From Sphingomonadales bacterium (GTDB lineage: Bacteria; Bacteroidota; Bacteroidia; UBA7662), in contig VHAX01000002.1 of the NCBI GenBank assembly GCA_016872215.1, positions 62,001 to 126,000 of the forward strand: a DNA stretch of 64,000 bases, read 5' to 3'. Below, piece after piece: positions 8,326 to 16,640 of the stretch. The stretch's first letter is position 1; every line of letters starts with the position of its first letter. Under the pieces are notes generated by a model. That model made no database searches. It was not told where the DNA came from and saw only the letters and a list, made by a program, of their open reading frames with translations. Position numbers and translations under genes: made by a program.

Positions 8326-9021
8326 CTATTTCGGTTTATGCACTCTGAGCATCTCGCGCTTTCCCGGAGGTCCGGGCAATTTTTCGGCAACACAACCCAA
8401 CGCCTTAAATCGTCGACGCACCTCCCCCTTCACACAATAGGTAACCAAACAACCGCCCGGGCGCATCCATTCAACGACACTACTCAAAAATCGATCCTCC
8501 CAAATTTCGGGCTGGGCTTCTGGGGAAAAAGCATCAAAGAACACCACATCCGCGGGTTGCTCCGGGCCAGTCCACCGATGTACATCAACTAAATGAACCT
8601 GAATCCGCTGGCCGCTTAGAAATTGAGCCTGTCCGTCTGAAAAGCCTGGATACATCTTGATCAATTCCTGCCAGCTCTCAGGACGCATTTCCGGCGGATG
8701 CAGGTCCCAGTATTCCTGCAATATGCGGCTATCGGGTGGTTCCGATTCTACCCCGATATAAGACAATTTTATGGAGTGTATCCTGGCAAAGTCTACCGCT
8801 AAAGCAGCATTCAATAGCGTACCCACACCAATCTCCAGTATATTAAGACGTTCGGTATGCGTGTTCTCTCGTCGATTCTTATCATACTTGAATTGGAGAC
8901 CCGCCTCCAAAAAAACATAACGCGATTCAGTCATTGCCCCATGTGTACTGTGGTAAGATGCATCGAAACGGGATGATTTCAGAGTGTACGAACCGTCGCG
9001 GGTAGGCAGAATTTCCGTCAT
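8326..9021 (-). CDS. mnmD: tRNA mnm5s2U34 methyltransferase MnmD
   Basis: The 231-residue protein is the stand-alone methyltransferase that performs the last step of mnm5(s2)U34 synthesis in tRNA wobble positions, which proteobacteria carry out with the MnmC N-domain. The S-adenosylmethionine-binding loop is LEIGVGTLLNA, and the DUF752-type motif DVVFFDAFSPEAQPEIW is present. No FAD oxidoreductase (MnmC2) domain is attached, as is usual for MnmD. It leads an operon with pyrD. Its ATG lies eight bases after a perfect minus-strand -7 box, giving a very short or absent leader. Confidence 0.9.
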   Translation of the reverse strand: MTEILPTRDGSYTLKSSRFDASYHSTHGAMTESRYVFLEAGLQFKYDKNRRENTHTERLNILEIGVGTLLNAALAVDFARIHSIKLSYIGVESEPPDSRILQEYWDLHPPEMRPESWQELIKMYPGFSDGQAQFLSGQRIQVHLVDVHRWTGPEQPADVVFFDAFSPEAQPEIWEDRFLSSVVEWMRPGGCLVTYCVKGEVRRRFKALGCVAEKLPGPPGKREMLRVHKPK

Positions 9022-9029
9022 GTGCGATG

Positions 9030-9037
9030 CAAAGTTA
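9030..9037 (-). promoter_or_regulatory. -7 box of mnmD-pyrD
   Basis: Read on the minus strand this is TAACTTTG followed by C, a perfect match. Eight bases separate it from the mnmD ATG. It nearly abuts the plus-strand box of rarA. Confidence 0.5.
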
Positions 9038-9038
9038 T

Positions 9039-9046
9039 TATGTTTG
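9039..9046 (+). promoter_or_regulatory. -7 box of rarA
   Basis: TATGTTTG is a perfect TAnnTTTG, four bases before the rarA ATG at 9051. The divergent mnmD box is one base away, so the two promoters share about 30 bp. Confidence 0.45.
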
Positions 9047-9050
9047 TGTC

Positions 9051-10325
9051 ATGAGTTTCACTCCGCTTGCGGATCGGATGCGGCCCCGACACATAAGTCA
9101 GTTTGTGGGCCAGTCCTCCTTATTGGGGGCTAATGGGGTGTTGCGTCGGATGATCGAGCAAAAGTCGATTCATTCCATGATTCTGTGGGGGCCACCCGGC
9201 ACGGGAAAGACCACGCTCGCCAGACTTCTGGCTAAGGCAACCGATCGCCCGCTGGAAATTCTATCGGCCGTAGATGCCGGGGTGCGCGACATCCGTCAAC
9301 TGGTTCAACACGGGCGGGGACTCTTCCCACCGGTACTTTTTGTGGATGAGATTCATCGCTTCAACAAAGCCCAGCAGGACGCATTGCTACCCGCGGTGGA
9401 GAACGGAACCCTCACCCTGATCGGCGCCACAACCGAAAACCCATCCTTCGAGGTGAATCAGGCCTTGTTGAGCCGTTGTCAGGTTTATGTACTGGAATCG
9501 CTCTCGTCGGATGATTTAATTCAGGTGGTTGAACGTGCCCTTGCTGAAGATGCCTGGCTTCGGGAGCACAAGGTCACCTTGGGCGAATCTCTGACCTTGC
9601 TCCGCCTATCCGGTGGCGACGCCCGAAGGTTGCTCAATTTATTGGAGGTGGTGGTACAAGCCAATGGTGGGTCGGAAGCTTCGCTCCGCATTACAGACCA
9701 GATGGTGGAAACATCCGCAAGGCATATGAGCATTCGATATGATCGTGCGGGGGAGCAACACTATGACCTCATTTCTGCCCTGATTAAATCCGTTCGTGGG
9801 GGTGACCCAAATGGGGCGGTTTATTACCTCGCGCGTTTGATCGCAGGCGGTGAAGATCTGATGTTTATTGCCCGGCGCATGATTATCCTCGCATCGGAAG
9901 ACATCGGACATGCCCAACCCATGGCCCTGATAATAGCTGTATCAGCCTCCGAGGCAGTTCACCGAGTCGGCTATCCCGAATCGAGGATTATACTTTCTCA
10001 GTTGGTGACATACCTCGCCTGCTGTCCCAAGAGCAACTCCTCTTATATGGCCATCGAAGAGGCTCTGAGGTGTGTAGGCGAAACGGGAGATGTAGAGATA
10101 CCGCTCGCTCTACGCAACGCCCCTACCCGGTTGATGAAGGAAATGGGGTATGGCGATGATTATGTTTATAGTCACGACGGAGAAGGAAATTTTGCCGCTC
10201 AGGAGTTTTTACCCAAGTCAATTTCGGGCATACGCTTTTTTCAACCGGGCAACAACCCCCGCGAGCGCGAGATGCAGAATCGCCTTAGGTTGTGGTGGGG
10301 TCAGCGGTATGGATATGGGTCTTGA
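9051..10325 (+). CDS. rarA: Replication-associated recombination protein A (MgsA/WRNIP1 family AAA+ ATPase)
   Basis: RarA is a clamp-loader-like AAA+ ATPase acting at stalled replication forks and single-strand gaps. It has Walker [16 protein letters not shown], Walker B with [12 protein letters not shown], sensor GATTENPSF, and the RarA-specific C-terminal tetramerisation domain (about 255-424) with [12 protein letters not shown] and SEDIGHA. The start is placed at ATG 9051 ([12 protein letters not shown]), which fits family N-termini and the promoter; the in-frame ATG at 9027 lies upstream of the -7 box. Final product is 424 residues. Confidence 0.92.
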   Translation: MSFTPLADRMRPRHISQFVGQSSLLGANGVLRRMIEQKSIHSMILWGPPGTGKTTLARLLAKATDRPLEILSAVDAGVRDIRQLVQHGRGLFPPVLFVDEIHRFNKAQQDALLPAVENGTLTLIGATTENPSFEVNQALLSRCQVYVLESLSSDDLIQVVERALAEDAWLREHKVTLGESLTLLRLSGGDARRLLNLLEVVVQANGGSEASLRITDQMVETSARHMSIRYDRAGEQHYDLISALIKSVRGGDPNGAVYYLARLIAGGEDLMFIARRMIILASEDIGHAQPMALIIAVSASEAVHRVGYPESRIILSQLVTYLACCPKSNSSYMAIEEALRCVGETGDVEIPLALRNAPTRLMKEMGYGDDYVYSHDGEGNFAAQEFLPKSISGIRFFQPGNNPREREMQNRLRLWWGQRYGYGS

Positions 10326-10528
10326 ATTCAACCCTCGCCAAATTTCAAGGCAATATTGTAACGGAATACTGAACTTCCTTGGTGCCCTCGACTTTTACCT
10401 TTGGCCATTTGAAATAGAGAGTCTCATATACCATTGTGCCTAATACTTTCATCGCCTGAATTCTTCCCACCCACTCATTGAATTTCTATGTACGATTGCT
10501 GATATTTACGGCAAATATTTAACTGTTT

Positions 10529-10810
10529 ATGAGCCCTTTATCTGATTTGTTGCGCAAGCCGGGCGCTACACTGCTCGACGTACGAACTTTGAGCGAATTC
10601 CAAGACGGGCACGCCCCGGGTGCCATGCATATTCCTGTAGAAGAGTTATCTTATCGTACGGATGAACTCCGTGGTTGTAGCACTCCCCTGATTGTATACT
10701 GCAAAAGTGGCGGCCGAAGCCGTATGGCTCAGCACATTTTGGAGCAGGATGGTTTTGTTGAGGTGCACAATGGTGGTGGTTTGAGTGACGTTCTGGCTGC
10801 ATTGGGCTGA
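10529..10810 (+). CDS. Single-domain rhodanese-like protein
   Basis: This 93-residue protein is one rhodanese domain. The active-site loop CKSGGRS carries the persulfide-forming Cys58, and LLDVRTLSEFQDGHAPGAMHIP is the conserved first half, typical of PspE/GlpE-like sulfurtransferases. There is no signal peptide, so it is probably cytoplasmic and could carry sulfane sulfur or act as a thiol redox or arsenate-like enzyme; the substrate cannot be told. It stands alone between rarA and the minus-strand dinB. A perfect TAnnTTTG box at 10396-10403 lies about 125 bases upstream and may be its promoter. The 203 bases between rarA and this gene hold nothing else recognisable. Confidence 0.85.
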   Translation: MSPLSDLLRKPGATLLDVRTLSEFQDGHAPGAMHIPVEELSYRTDELRGCSTPLIVYCKSGGRSRMAQHILEQDGFVEVHNGGGLSDVLAALG

Positions 10811-10867
10811 GAAACGGCCTTTTTCCACTGCTTTTGTGGCTCTTTCTGTTTTTGCATTTTTTATTAA

Positions 10868-12133
10868 TCATAGTTTTCGATTGGCCAACAAGGACGGTGG
10901 CTCTCCGTTGAAGAGATTCTCCCGCCCAATGGTTCGTGCCATTAGTCCCGACGCCCGAACCACGGCGCGATCTCCAAACCGCTCCCTCATGCGGTCTATG
11001 GCTTCGTAGAGCTGCTGTGCCTGCGGCACTTGTTCAAACAGCCGAAGCTGCACACCACCCGAAACCAAATCGCTGAAACGTACACCCACCAGGCGAATCA
11101 ACAGTCGGCGGTTATAGAGGCGTTGAAATAGTTCACCGACCAGTGGAGTCAGTATGTGGTCGGCGCTGCTGTAGGCGATTTGCTTTTGAATGGTTACCGT
11201 CTGAAAATCGGAATACCGGATTTTGACCGCCACACAAGCGCACAGGCGTCCGCCCCGGCGGAGCTGAAAGGCCAGATTCTCCGTCATGGCCGTGAGGATG
11301 CCCCTGATTTTTTGCAGATCGGTGGTATCGCGTTCGAAGGTGCGCTCGGTAGAAATCGATTTGCGTTCACTGAACGGCAACACCGGGGCGTTGTCTTCAC
11401 CATTGGCTTTTTTCCATAGCTGTAATCCTGATTGTCCAAACACCCGCTGCAGCAAGTCGGGTGGTATGTGCTGCAGGGTGTGTATGTGTTGTATGCCCAA
11501 TCCACGCAGCGAATGATACATTTTTTCACCCACCATGGGGATTTTTCGGACCGATAAGGGAGCCAAAAATGATTTTTCCGTTCCACGCACCACTGATCGG
11601 GCATTGTTGGGCTTCGCCTCACCTGTTGCAATTTTAGATACGGTTTTGTTGACCGATATGCCACAGGAAATCGGCAATCCTGTTTCGCGGATGATCCTCT
11701 TCCTCAGGTCTTGGGCTATGCGTGTGCAGCCAAAAAATCGATCCATGCCGCTTAAATCGGCATAAAACTCATCAATCGAAGATTTTTCCAGTACGGGCAC
11801 AGCGGCCGACACGATATCCGTTACCGCCTTGCTGTATTCCGTGTATTGCGCTGTATTGCCACGGATGACGATGGCTTCGGGACAAAAATGCCGGGCCATT
11901 TTCATAGGCATTCCGGAATGTATGCCAAAACGACGGGCCTCATAGCTGCACGAGGCTACTACCCCACGGTCGCTCATGCCACCCACCAACACTGGCTTAT
12001 TGTTGAGACGGCTGTCGATCAGGCGCTCCACCGAAACAAAAAATGTATCCAGATCGAGGTGGAGCACCGTTCGTGCACCCCAAACACTGTCAGGGGAGTC
12101 ATGAGATTCTGGTTGGGATTGCATAGAATTCAT
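10868..12133 (-). CDS. dinB: Y-family DNA polymerase IV (DinB type), last gene of mutagenesis cassette
   Basis: This is a translesion DNA polymerase of 421 residues. The catalytic residues are visible: D27 in HLDLDTFF, the D121-E122 pair in SSIDEFYADLSG, and a steric-gate Phe near residue 32. A beta-clamp-binding pentapeptide QLRLF is at about 362-366, in the little-finger domain. Unlike ImuB, which has lost its catalytic acids, this polymerase should be active. It is the third gene of a minus-strand operon with the LexA-like repressor and the DnaE2-type polymerase, ten bases after the dnaE stop. The arrangement suggests damage-induced co-expression; this is inferred from context. The in-frame ATG three codons downstream is an alternative start. 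Confidence 0.92.
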   Translation of the reverse strand: MNSMQSQPESHDSPDSVWGARTVLHLDLDTFFVSVERLIDSRLNNKPVLVGGMSDRGVVASCSYEARRFGIHSGMPMKMARHFCPEAIVIRGNTAQYTEYSKAVTDIVSAAVPVLEKSSIDEFYADLSGMDRFFGCTRIAQDLRKRIIRETGLPISCGISVNKTVSKIATGEAKPNNARSVVRGTEKSFLAPLSVRKIPMVGEKMYHSLRGLGIQHIHTLQHIPPDLLQRVFGQSGLQLWKKANGEDNAPVLPFSERKSISTERTFERDTTDLQKIRGILTAMTENLAFQLRRGGRLCACVAVKIRYSDFQTVTIQKQIAYSSADHILTPLVGELFQRLYNRRLLIRLVGVRFSDLVSGGVQLRLFEQVPQAQQLYEAIDRMRERFGDRAVVRASGLMARTIGRENLFNGEPPSLLANRKL

Positions 12134-12143
12134 CGGTTTGGAA

Positions 12144-15100
12144 TCAGGTGGTTGCTATCGTGGATTGATGGATTTCACCTGCCGCAGCGGCAACAATCCA
12201 TTCCGGCTGCCTGGACTCGGGCGGGGCGGGGTGGTGTGGTTCGCACGAAGCAGGAGCACGGGGCTCGGGCAAGGCAAGAGTATGGGATTCAGGCAATATG
12301 GAGGGATGAGACCTAGGCGGGGTGGTGTGGCGTGGCGAGTCGACAAAACGGGGGTCCGGGATTCTTGGCCACAATTCCATGCGCTGCACCTCTAGGCTGT
12401 AGAAACCCAATTCTTCGGTTACCCGCCCCAATAGATGGTAGACACCGGGACCACGAAAAGGATATCGCGCAACCACCGGGGGAAAGTGAACCGTATCGAT
12501 GTAGTCGCCCCGCTGGTCGACGAACGTACCAAATTGCATCCGATCACCCTTCACTGTCCGAGTGTCTTTGATACTCACCAAATAGGCGTTGACCACAACC
12601 ACCCGTCCGCGGTGCGCCTTCATATCGGCCGAAAAAATCCCAGCCGGCGGGGTGCCCGAAAGGAGACTAAACGGACTACTCAGCGGGAAGCCGAGCAGCT
12701 CATACTCCTCAAAAGCCGATTCATGGTCTGCCTCCTCCAATAGAGGCAAATCGGGCGTGGGCGACACATCCCGAAAAAACAGCATACCAGAAGAAGGTAC
12801 AGACACCTTTTCTAAGGTGTGCAAATGAGCCTCCCACATCAGGGCCTTTTTAGATAGCCCTGTAAACCGAAAAGCCCCTATACGCACCAAAAGAATGAGC
12901 TGCTCACGTAGGGGTGAGAGTCGCCGACAAAAATCAGGAAGGTTTGCAAAAACACCTCCCCGCTTCCGTTCGGCCAACAGCCGTGCTACAAAATCCTCAT
13001 TAATGCCCCTGATCATCAACAAGCCGAGGCGGATTTCACGACCACACAGCCCGACTTCGCCCTCACTATGCTGTACGCAGGGTGCAGAAATCTGCGCGCC
13101 CAGGCGCATCGCTTCGTGCAGGTAATGCTCCGTACTGTAGAACCCGCCCCCATTGCGCAGGGTAGCCACCATATATTCCAGCGGGTAATGTGCCTTAAGA
13201 TAGAGACTCTGGTAGCTCTCCACTACATAAGATGCGGCATGTCCCTTGGCAAAGGCGTACCCTGCAAAACTTTCGATTTGTCGCCACACCTCGCGGCCCA
13301 GATCGGGCGAGTGCCCTCGCGCACGGCACCCTTCAAAAAAGCGTGACCTGACCTGTTCGAGCTCGTCGCGACTCCTGAATTTACCACTCATGCCCCTGCG
13401 AAGCACATCCGCTTCAGCCAGGGTTAGTCCCGCAAAACAATGGGCCACCCGGATCACATCTTCCTGATAGACCATCACACCATGGGTTTCAGGCATGATA
13501 TCGAGCAGAACGGGGGGTGTTTCGCGACGGCGTTCAGGAAAGCGACACCGAAGAATATAGGTCTGCATCATTCCGGAACGGGCTACACCAGGGCGAATCA
13601 CCGAACTGGCAGCCACCAACCCTAAATAATCCTGGACCTGAAGTTTGCACATCAGCATACGCATGGCCGGAGACTCCACATAAAAGCACCCGATGGTGCG
13701 GGCCTCCCGAACGAGGCGCCGGGTGGCCTCGTCGTTTTTGAATACCTCAGTCTGGTAGAGGTCGATGGGGGTTTCATCAGGGCGATTTTGGGCAATCAGG
13801 GCGAGTGCATCGGTGATTTTGGCTAGTCCACGCTGACTCAGTATATCGAATTTATGTAAACCCGCATCTTCTGCAATATTCATATCGAATTGGGTAGTGG
13901 GGAATCCCTTGGGGGGCAGAAAGGTGGCGCTGAAATGCTGGACGGGATCGCGGGTAATCAGAATTCCGCCAGCGTGTATGCCCAAGTAGTTGGGCAGTCC
14001 ATTGAGTCGCGCTGCGTATTGCAATATGAGATGTATTGTACGGTCGTCGCCACCGCCTGTCGACCGTCCACTTGCCAGTGCCTCAGTTTCATGGGGGGGC
14101 AAACCCAGTACCTTGGCCAGTTCCCGAACCAGGGCCCGGTACTGAAACGTAACGTATGTGCCCAAAAGAGCAACATTCGGGAAGCGATCAAAAATATAAG
14201 TAATGATCCGGTCGCGCTCCTTCCAGGAAAAATCAATATCGAAATCGGGCGGATTGCGGCGATATAGGTTGATGAACCGCTCGAAATAAAGGTTCAATTC
14301 GATGGGGTCAACCTGGGTAATTTGAAGCAGATAAGCCACCAGGCTGTTGGCACCACTACCCCGACCCACATAAAAGAAGCTGCAACTGCGGGCATATTTC
14401 AATATTTTCCAACTGATCAAAAAGTAAGATACGTAGCGCTTCTGCCTAATGATTTCCAGCTCCTTTTCCAGCCTGGTGTATACCTGTTCGGATGCTTTGG
14501 GGTAGAACAGAGGTAGGTTGAGGCTGCACAGCCGGCGCAACAGACGAAAGTCGAGTTCTTCCTGAGCCGTGTAGGTCTGCTGATTTTTGTGGGGATATTG
14601 TTGTCCGAATTCAAAATGAATGCGGCAGCGATCGGTCAGGCATCGTGTCTGGTAGATGAGATCGGGAAACGCACGGTAGGCCTCCGTAAACTGGTCCAAT
14701 GGCATCCAGCGATGAGCATCCGGAGCTGGATCCTCCGGGGGCAACTTACTGAGCAGGCAGTTGTGGTCGATCGACCGCAACAGGCGGTGTGCATTCCAGT
14801 CAGCACGATCGCGAAAGGTCATAGGTTGAAGGGCGAGCGCCTTACCTGGCGGCACGCGACGGGAAATCAGACGCCAGCGCGACAATTCCCGGATTTCTAC
14901 ACCCAAAAATTCATGTTCCGCCAGCTGATGTCCACTCCAAACTGGCAGGGAATAGATCGCCACCGCGTGGCGGAATCGGGGTGCACGGTATCCGGGTTGA
15001 ATCTTGCCCTGGAGTATGTCGCTCAGGTGAACACACACCTCAACATATCCGTCGTTGTTGCACGCCAAAATCAGGTAATGTGGCCGATTGCGGACGCGTA

Positions 15101-15290
15101 TGTCGACCCCAGCCAGGGGTCTGACACCGTAGGAAGGTGCCAGACGCACAAAGTCGAGTATGGCCGCCGTACTATTGATATCGGTGATGGCCACACAGTC
15201 GACCCCCGCCTCTCTGGCCTGCTCGAGGATCTGAACGGGCGACAAAACCCCATACCGCAGACTGAATCCGCTGTGGACCTGCACATACAT
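12144..15290 (-). CDS. dnaE2: Error-prone DNA polymerase III alpha subunit, DnaE2 type
   Basis: This 1048-residue C-family polymerase has an N-terminal PHP domain (about 1-90; start MYVQVHSGFSLRYG), in which the second metal motif reads TDINS instead of TDH, suggesting a degenerate nuclease site. The polymerase core has GRGSGANS at 309-316, the catalytic pair D351/D353 in PDFDIDF, IHAGG at 438-442 and the third aspartate D482 in KFDIL. Helix-hairpin-helix and OB regions follow, and then a proline-rich tail of about 70 residues containing DNA repeats. The housekeeping replicative DnaE is not here. The genes on either side (LexA-like repressor 12 bases upstream, dinB 10 bases downstream) make this the polymerase of a lexA-dnaE2-dinB cassette analogous to imuA-imuB-dnaE2. 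The DnaE2 assignment over a second DnaE1 rests on this context and length. Confidence 0.88.
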   Translation of the reverse strand: MYVQVHSGFSLRYGVLSPVQILEQAREAGVDCVAITDINSTAAILDFVRLAPSYGVRPLAGVDIRVRNRPHYLILACNNDGYVEVCVHLSDILQGKIQPGYRAPRFRHAVAIYSLPVWSGHQLAEHEFLGVEIRELSRWRLISRRVPPGKALALQPMTFRDRADWNAHRLLRSIDHNCLLSKLPPEDPAPDAHRWMPLDQFTEAYRAFPDLIYQTRCLTDRCRIHFEFGQQYPHKNQQTYTAQEELDFRLLRRLCSLNLPLFYPKASEQVYTRLEKELEIIRQKRYVSYFLISWKILKYARSCSFFYVGRGSGANSLVAYLLQITQVDPIELNLYFERFINLYRRNPPDFDIDFSWKERDRIITYIFDRFPNVALLGTYVTFQYRALVRELAKVLGLPPHETEALASGRSTGGGDDRTIHLILQYAARLNGLPNYLGIHAGGILITRDPVQHFSATFLPPKGFPTTQFDMNIAEDAGLHKFDILSQRGLAKITDALALIAQNRPDETPIDLYQTEVFKNDEATRRLVREARTIGCFYVESPAMRMLMCKLQVQDYLGLVAASSVIRPGVARSGMMQTYILRCRFPERRRETPPVLLDIMPETHGVMVYQEDVIRVAHCFAGLTLAEADVLRRGMSGKFRSRDELEQVRSRFFEGCRARGHSPDLGREVWRQIESFAGYAFAKGHAASYVVESYQSLYLKAHYPLEYMVATLRNGGGFYSTEHYLHEAMRLGAQISAPCVQHSEGEVGLCGREIRLGLLMIRGINEDFVARLLAERKRGGVFANLPDFCRRLSPLREQLILLVRIGAFRFTGLSKKALMWEAHLHTLEKVSVPSSGMLFFRDVSPTPDLPLLEEADHESAFEEYELLGFPLSSPFSLLSGTPPAGIFSADMKAHRGRVVVVNAYLVSIKDTRTVKGDRMQFGTFVDQRGDYIDTVHFPPVVARYPFRGPGVYHLLGRVTEELGFYSLEVQRMELWPRIPDPRFVDSPRHTTPPRSHPSILPESHTLALPEPRAPASCEPHHPAPPESRQPEWIVAAAAGEIHQSTIATT
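12225..12330. repeat. Pair of 15-bp direct repeats in the dnaE2 3' end
   Basis: GGCGGGGTGGTGTGG occurs at 12225-12239 and again at 12316-12330, 91 bp apart. Both copies lie in the part of dnaE2 that encodes the proline-rich tail, and they are read in two different frames. Confidence 0.75.
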
Positions 15291-15302
15291 TATGAAGAAC
15301 GT

Positions 15303-16112
15303 TTACGCCCGACCCGGATTCTGCTGCGGAACATACTGATCCAGCAACTGACGCAACCGCCCCAGGAGCGCTCCCGCCTCATCGGAAGCACCCCGATGCG
15401 GATCCGGCAAATCGAAACTTAGGTAGGCCTTAACCCGCCATACTTCAAGGAGCTGATCGGCCGTCATCCGATAGGGATGATAAGCTGGATTATCTGAAAT
15501 CAGCTCCAAATAACCTTCACTGAGGTAGTTTTTGATGCGCTTGAATACCACACCTTCACCGGCAGACACCACAACACAGCATTGGTAGTCGCGCAGCTGC
15601 TGCCAATCGCGTACAAATTCCGCGATGAGGTACGCCCCATCGGGAAGCGGGTGCATGCTGTCGCCCTTGATCTGAAACATGCGGTAGGACCGGTTCGGGT
15701 TCAGCTCCGAAACCGGGAGCATAAATTGGGGAAGGCGGGCCACGAAATCGGGATCTCGGTGGCCCTCTAGGTAGCCAGCCGCCGCCTGAACAGGCACCAG
15801 GGTGATCTGTTCGTGTTGATCGGCCCCGTCTACCACCACCGACAACACCCGTAGCCGTTCGCCCGCTGGATCGGAATGACGTACCCCGCCAGGCAAACGA
15901 ACCGCCTCCTCCTTCACCAGCTCATCGACCGAACAGCCGAAGCAATCGGCGAGTTGACCCATCACCTCAAGCGGGGGGGCAGCCCTACCCTGTTCATACG
16001 CGCCCACCGTAGCCCGTGCTATGCCCAGGCGCATAGCGAGCTGCTGCTGCGTGAAACCCAGCTTTCTGCGAAAGCGCCCCATATTACGTCCAAAAATCAG
16101 TTTGATGTCCAT
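15303..16112 (-). CDS. LexA-like self-cleaving repressor (XRE HTH + S24 peptidase)
   Basis: This 269-residue protein joins an XRE-type helix-turn-helix (about 6-62, with FTQQQLAMRLGIARATVGAYEQG) to an S24/LexA serine peptidase. The autocleavage site is the Ala112-Gly113 bond in QAAAGYLEG. The nucleophile Ser152 lies in GDSMHPLPDG, and the general-base Lys191 in VVFKRIKN. All catalytic elements for RecA-stimulated self-cleavage are therefore present. It is the first gene of a minus-strand operon with dnaE2 and dinB, so it most likely represses this operon and is inactivated on DNA damage. The XRE-type DNA-binding domain differs from the winged helix of classical LexA and resembles phage CI repressors, but no phage genes are nearby. 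A 35-residue C-terminal extension after the peptidase is unusual. Confidence 0.88.
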   Translation of the reverse strand: MDIKLIFGRNMGRFRRKLGFTQQQLAMRLGIARATVGAYEQGRAAPPLEVMGQLADCFGCSVDELVKEEAVRLPGGVRHSDPAGERLRVLSVVVDGADQHEQITLVPVQAAAGYLEGHRDPDFVARLPQFMLPVSELNPNRSYRMFQIKGDSMHPLPDGAYLIAEFVRDWQQLRDYQCCVVVSAGEGVVFKRIKNYLSEGYLELISDNPAYHPYRMTADQLLEVWRVKAYLSFDLPDPHRGASDEAGALLGRLRQLLDQYVPQQNPGRA

Positions 16113-16217
16113 CGTGAAGAGCAGTTAGAAGTAAATAAAATTGAATATGCTAATATAGATAGAATGACAATATAAATATCATAAAGAAAAAAATAATCTT
16201 AATACCTATATTTGTAT
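16113..16217. promoter_or_regulatory. AT-rich divergent control region of the mutagenesis cassette
   Basis: This 105-bp gap separates the LexA-like repressor (minus) and an unknown gene (plus). It is very AT-rich, with AATAT at 16144, 16152, 16169 and 16175. On the minus strand TATATTAG (16150-16157), one base off the -7 consensus, is a candidate promoter for the repressor operon. Operators of the repressor should be here; I could not define a clear palindrome. Confidence 0.4.
16207..16214 (+). promoter_or_regulatory. -7 box before the unknown 140-aa gene
   Basis: TATATTTG is a perfect match and ends three bases before the ATG at 16218. If used, the mRNA would be leaderless. Confidence 0.45.
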
Positions 16218-16640
16218 ATGAGTTACAAACGACTGAACAGCGACCTCATCGACCTCATCGACCTGCGTAATGAGCTGTACGAAATGGCCTTCAACGACCC
16301 CAAATACGACGATTTAGAAGACGAACTGCATGACTTCGAGGACACCTTCAACCGACGTTATCAAGAACTGATCGAACCCATACTCATACGCATACACAAA
16401 AAACTAACCCCAGAAATACCCCACCTCATTCCAACGGCCTATGTTGGTAACCACTACGAATACCTGTCCGAAACCGATACCTATGAAACCGACGGCACCT
16501 CAGGTGTAGTTCTCGAAAATGGACAAGGACACAACTTCCGCCTGACATTCATACCCAACCCCACCCGCCTGCTGCTCACCAGCAGTAGAGATATGCAGGT
16601 GGTATGGAACGAAAACCAACCCGATGAAGCAATCAAATAA
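16218..16640 (+). CDS. Acidic conserved-looking hypothetical protein (140 aa)
   Basis: I cannot assign a function. The 140-residue protein is soluble, with no signal peptide or membrane segment. It is strongly acidic in its first half (LEDELHDFEDTFNRRYQEL), which reads as two amphipathic helices, and the second half is beta-rich (SGVVLENGQGHNFRLTF and a final RLLLTSSRDMQVVW). The start is set at ATG 16218; a TTG two codons upstream is less likely. It is transcribed divergently from the LexA-like repressor, from a near-leaderless promoter, and its 3' end overlaps the MbnP-like gene by 17 bases, so it may be co-translated with that cluster. I have a weak impression of similar unannotated Bacteroidota proteins, which a search would settle. 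Confidence 0.75.
   Translation: MSYKRLNSDLIDLIDLRNELYEMAFNDPKYDDLEDELHDFEDTFNRRYQELIEPILIRIHKKLTPEIPHLIPTAYVGNHYEYLSETDTYETDGTSGVVLENGQGHNFRLTFIPNPTRLLLTSSRDMQVVWNENQPDEAIK

Noticed and set aside
10326-10528. Gap after rarA as a small RNA or tRNA gene
   Set aside because: I see no cloverleaf or conserved RNA structure; only a possible promoter box is present.
12225-12330. 15-bp repeats as insertion-sequence ends or a CRISPR remnant
   Set aside because: Only two direct copies lie within one coding frame; there are no inverted ends and no spacers.
14589-15422. Plus-strand open frame of 277 residues within the dnaE2 gene
   Set aside because: It is antisense to a well-supported polymerase core, has biased composition and no recognisable motif.
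15303-16112. LexA-like repressor as a prophage CI repressor
   Set aside because: No integrase, structural or lysis genes surround it, and it is followed by repair polymerases in one operon.
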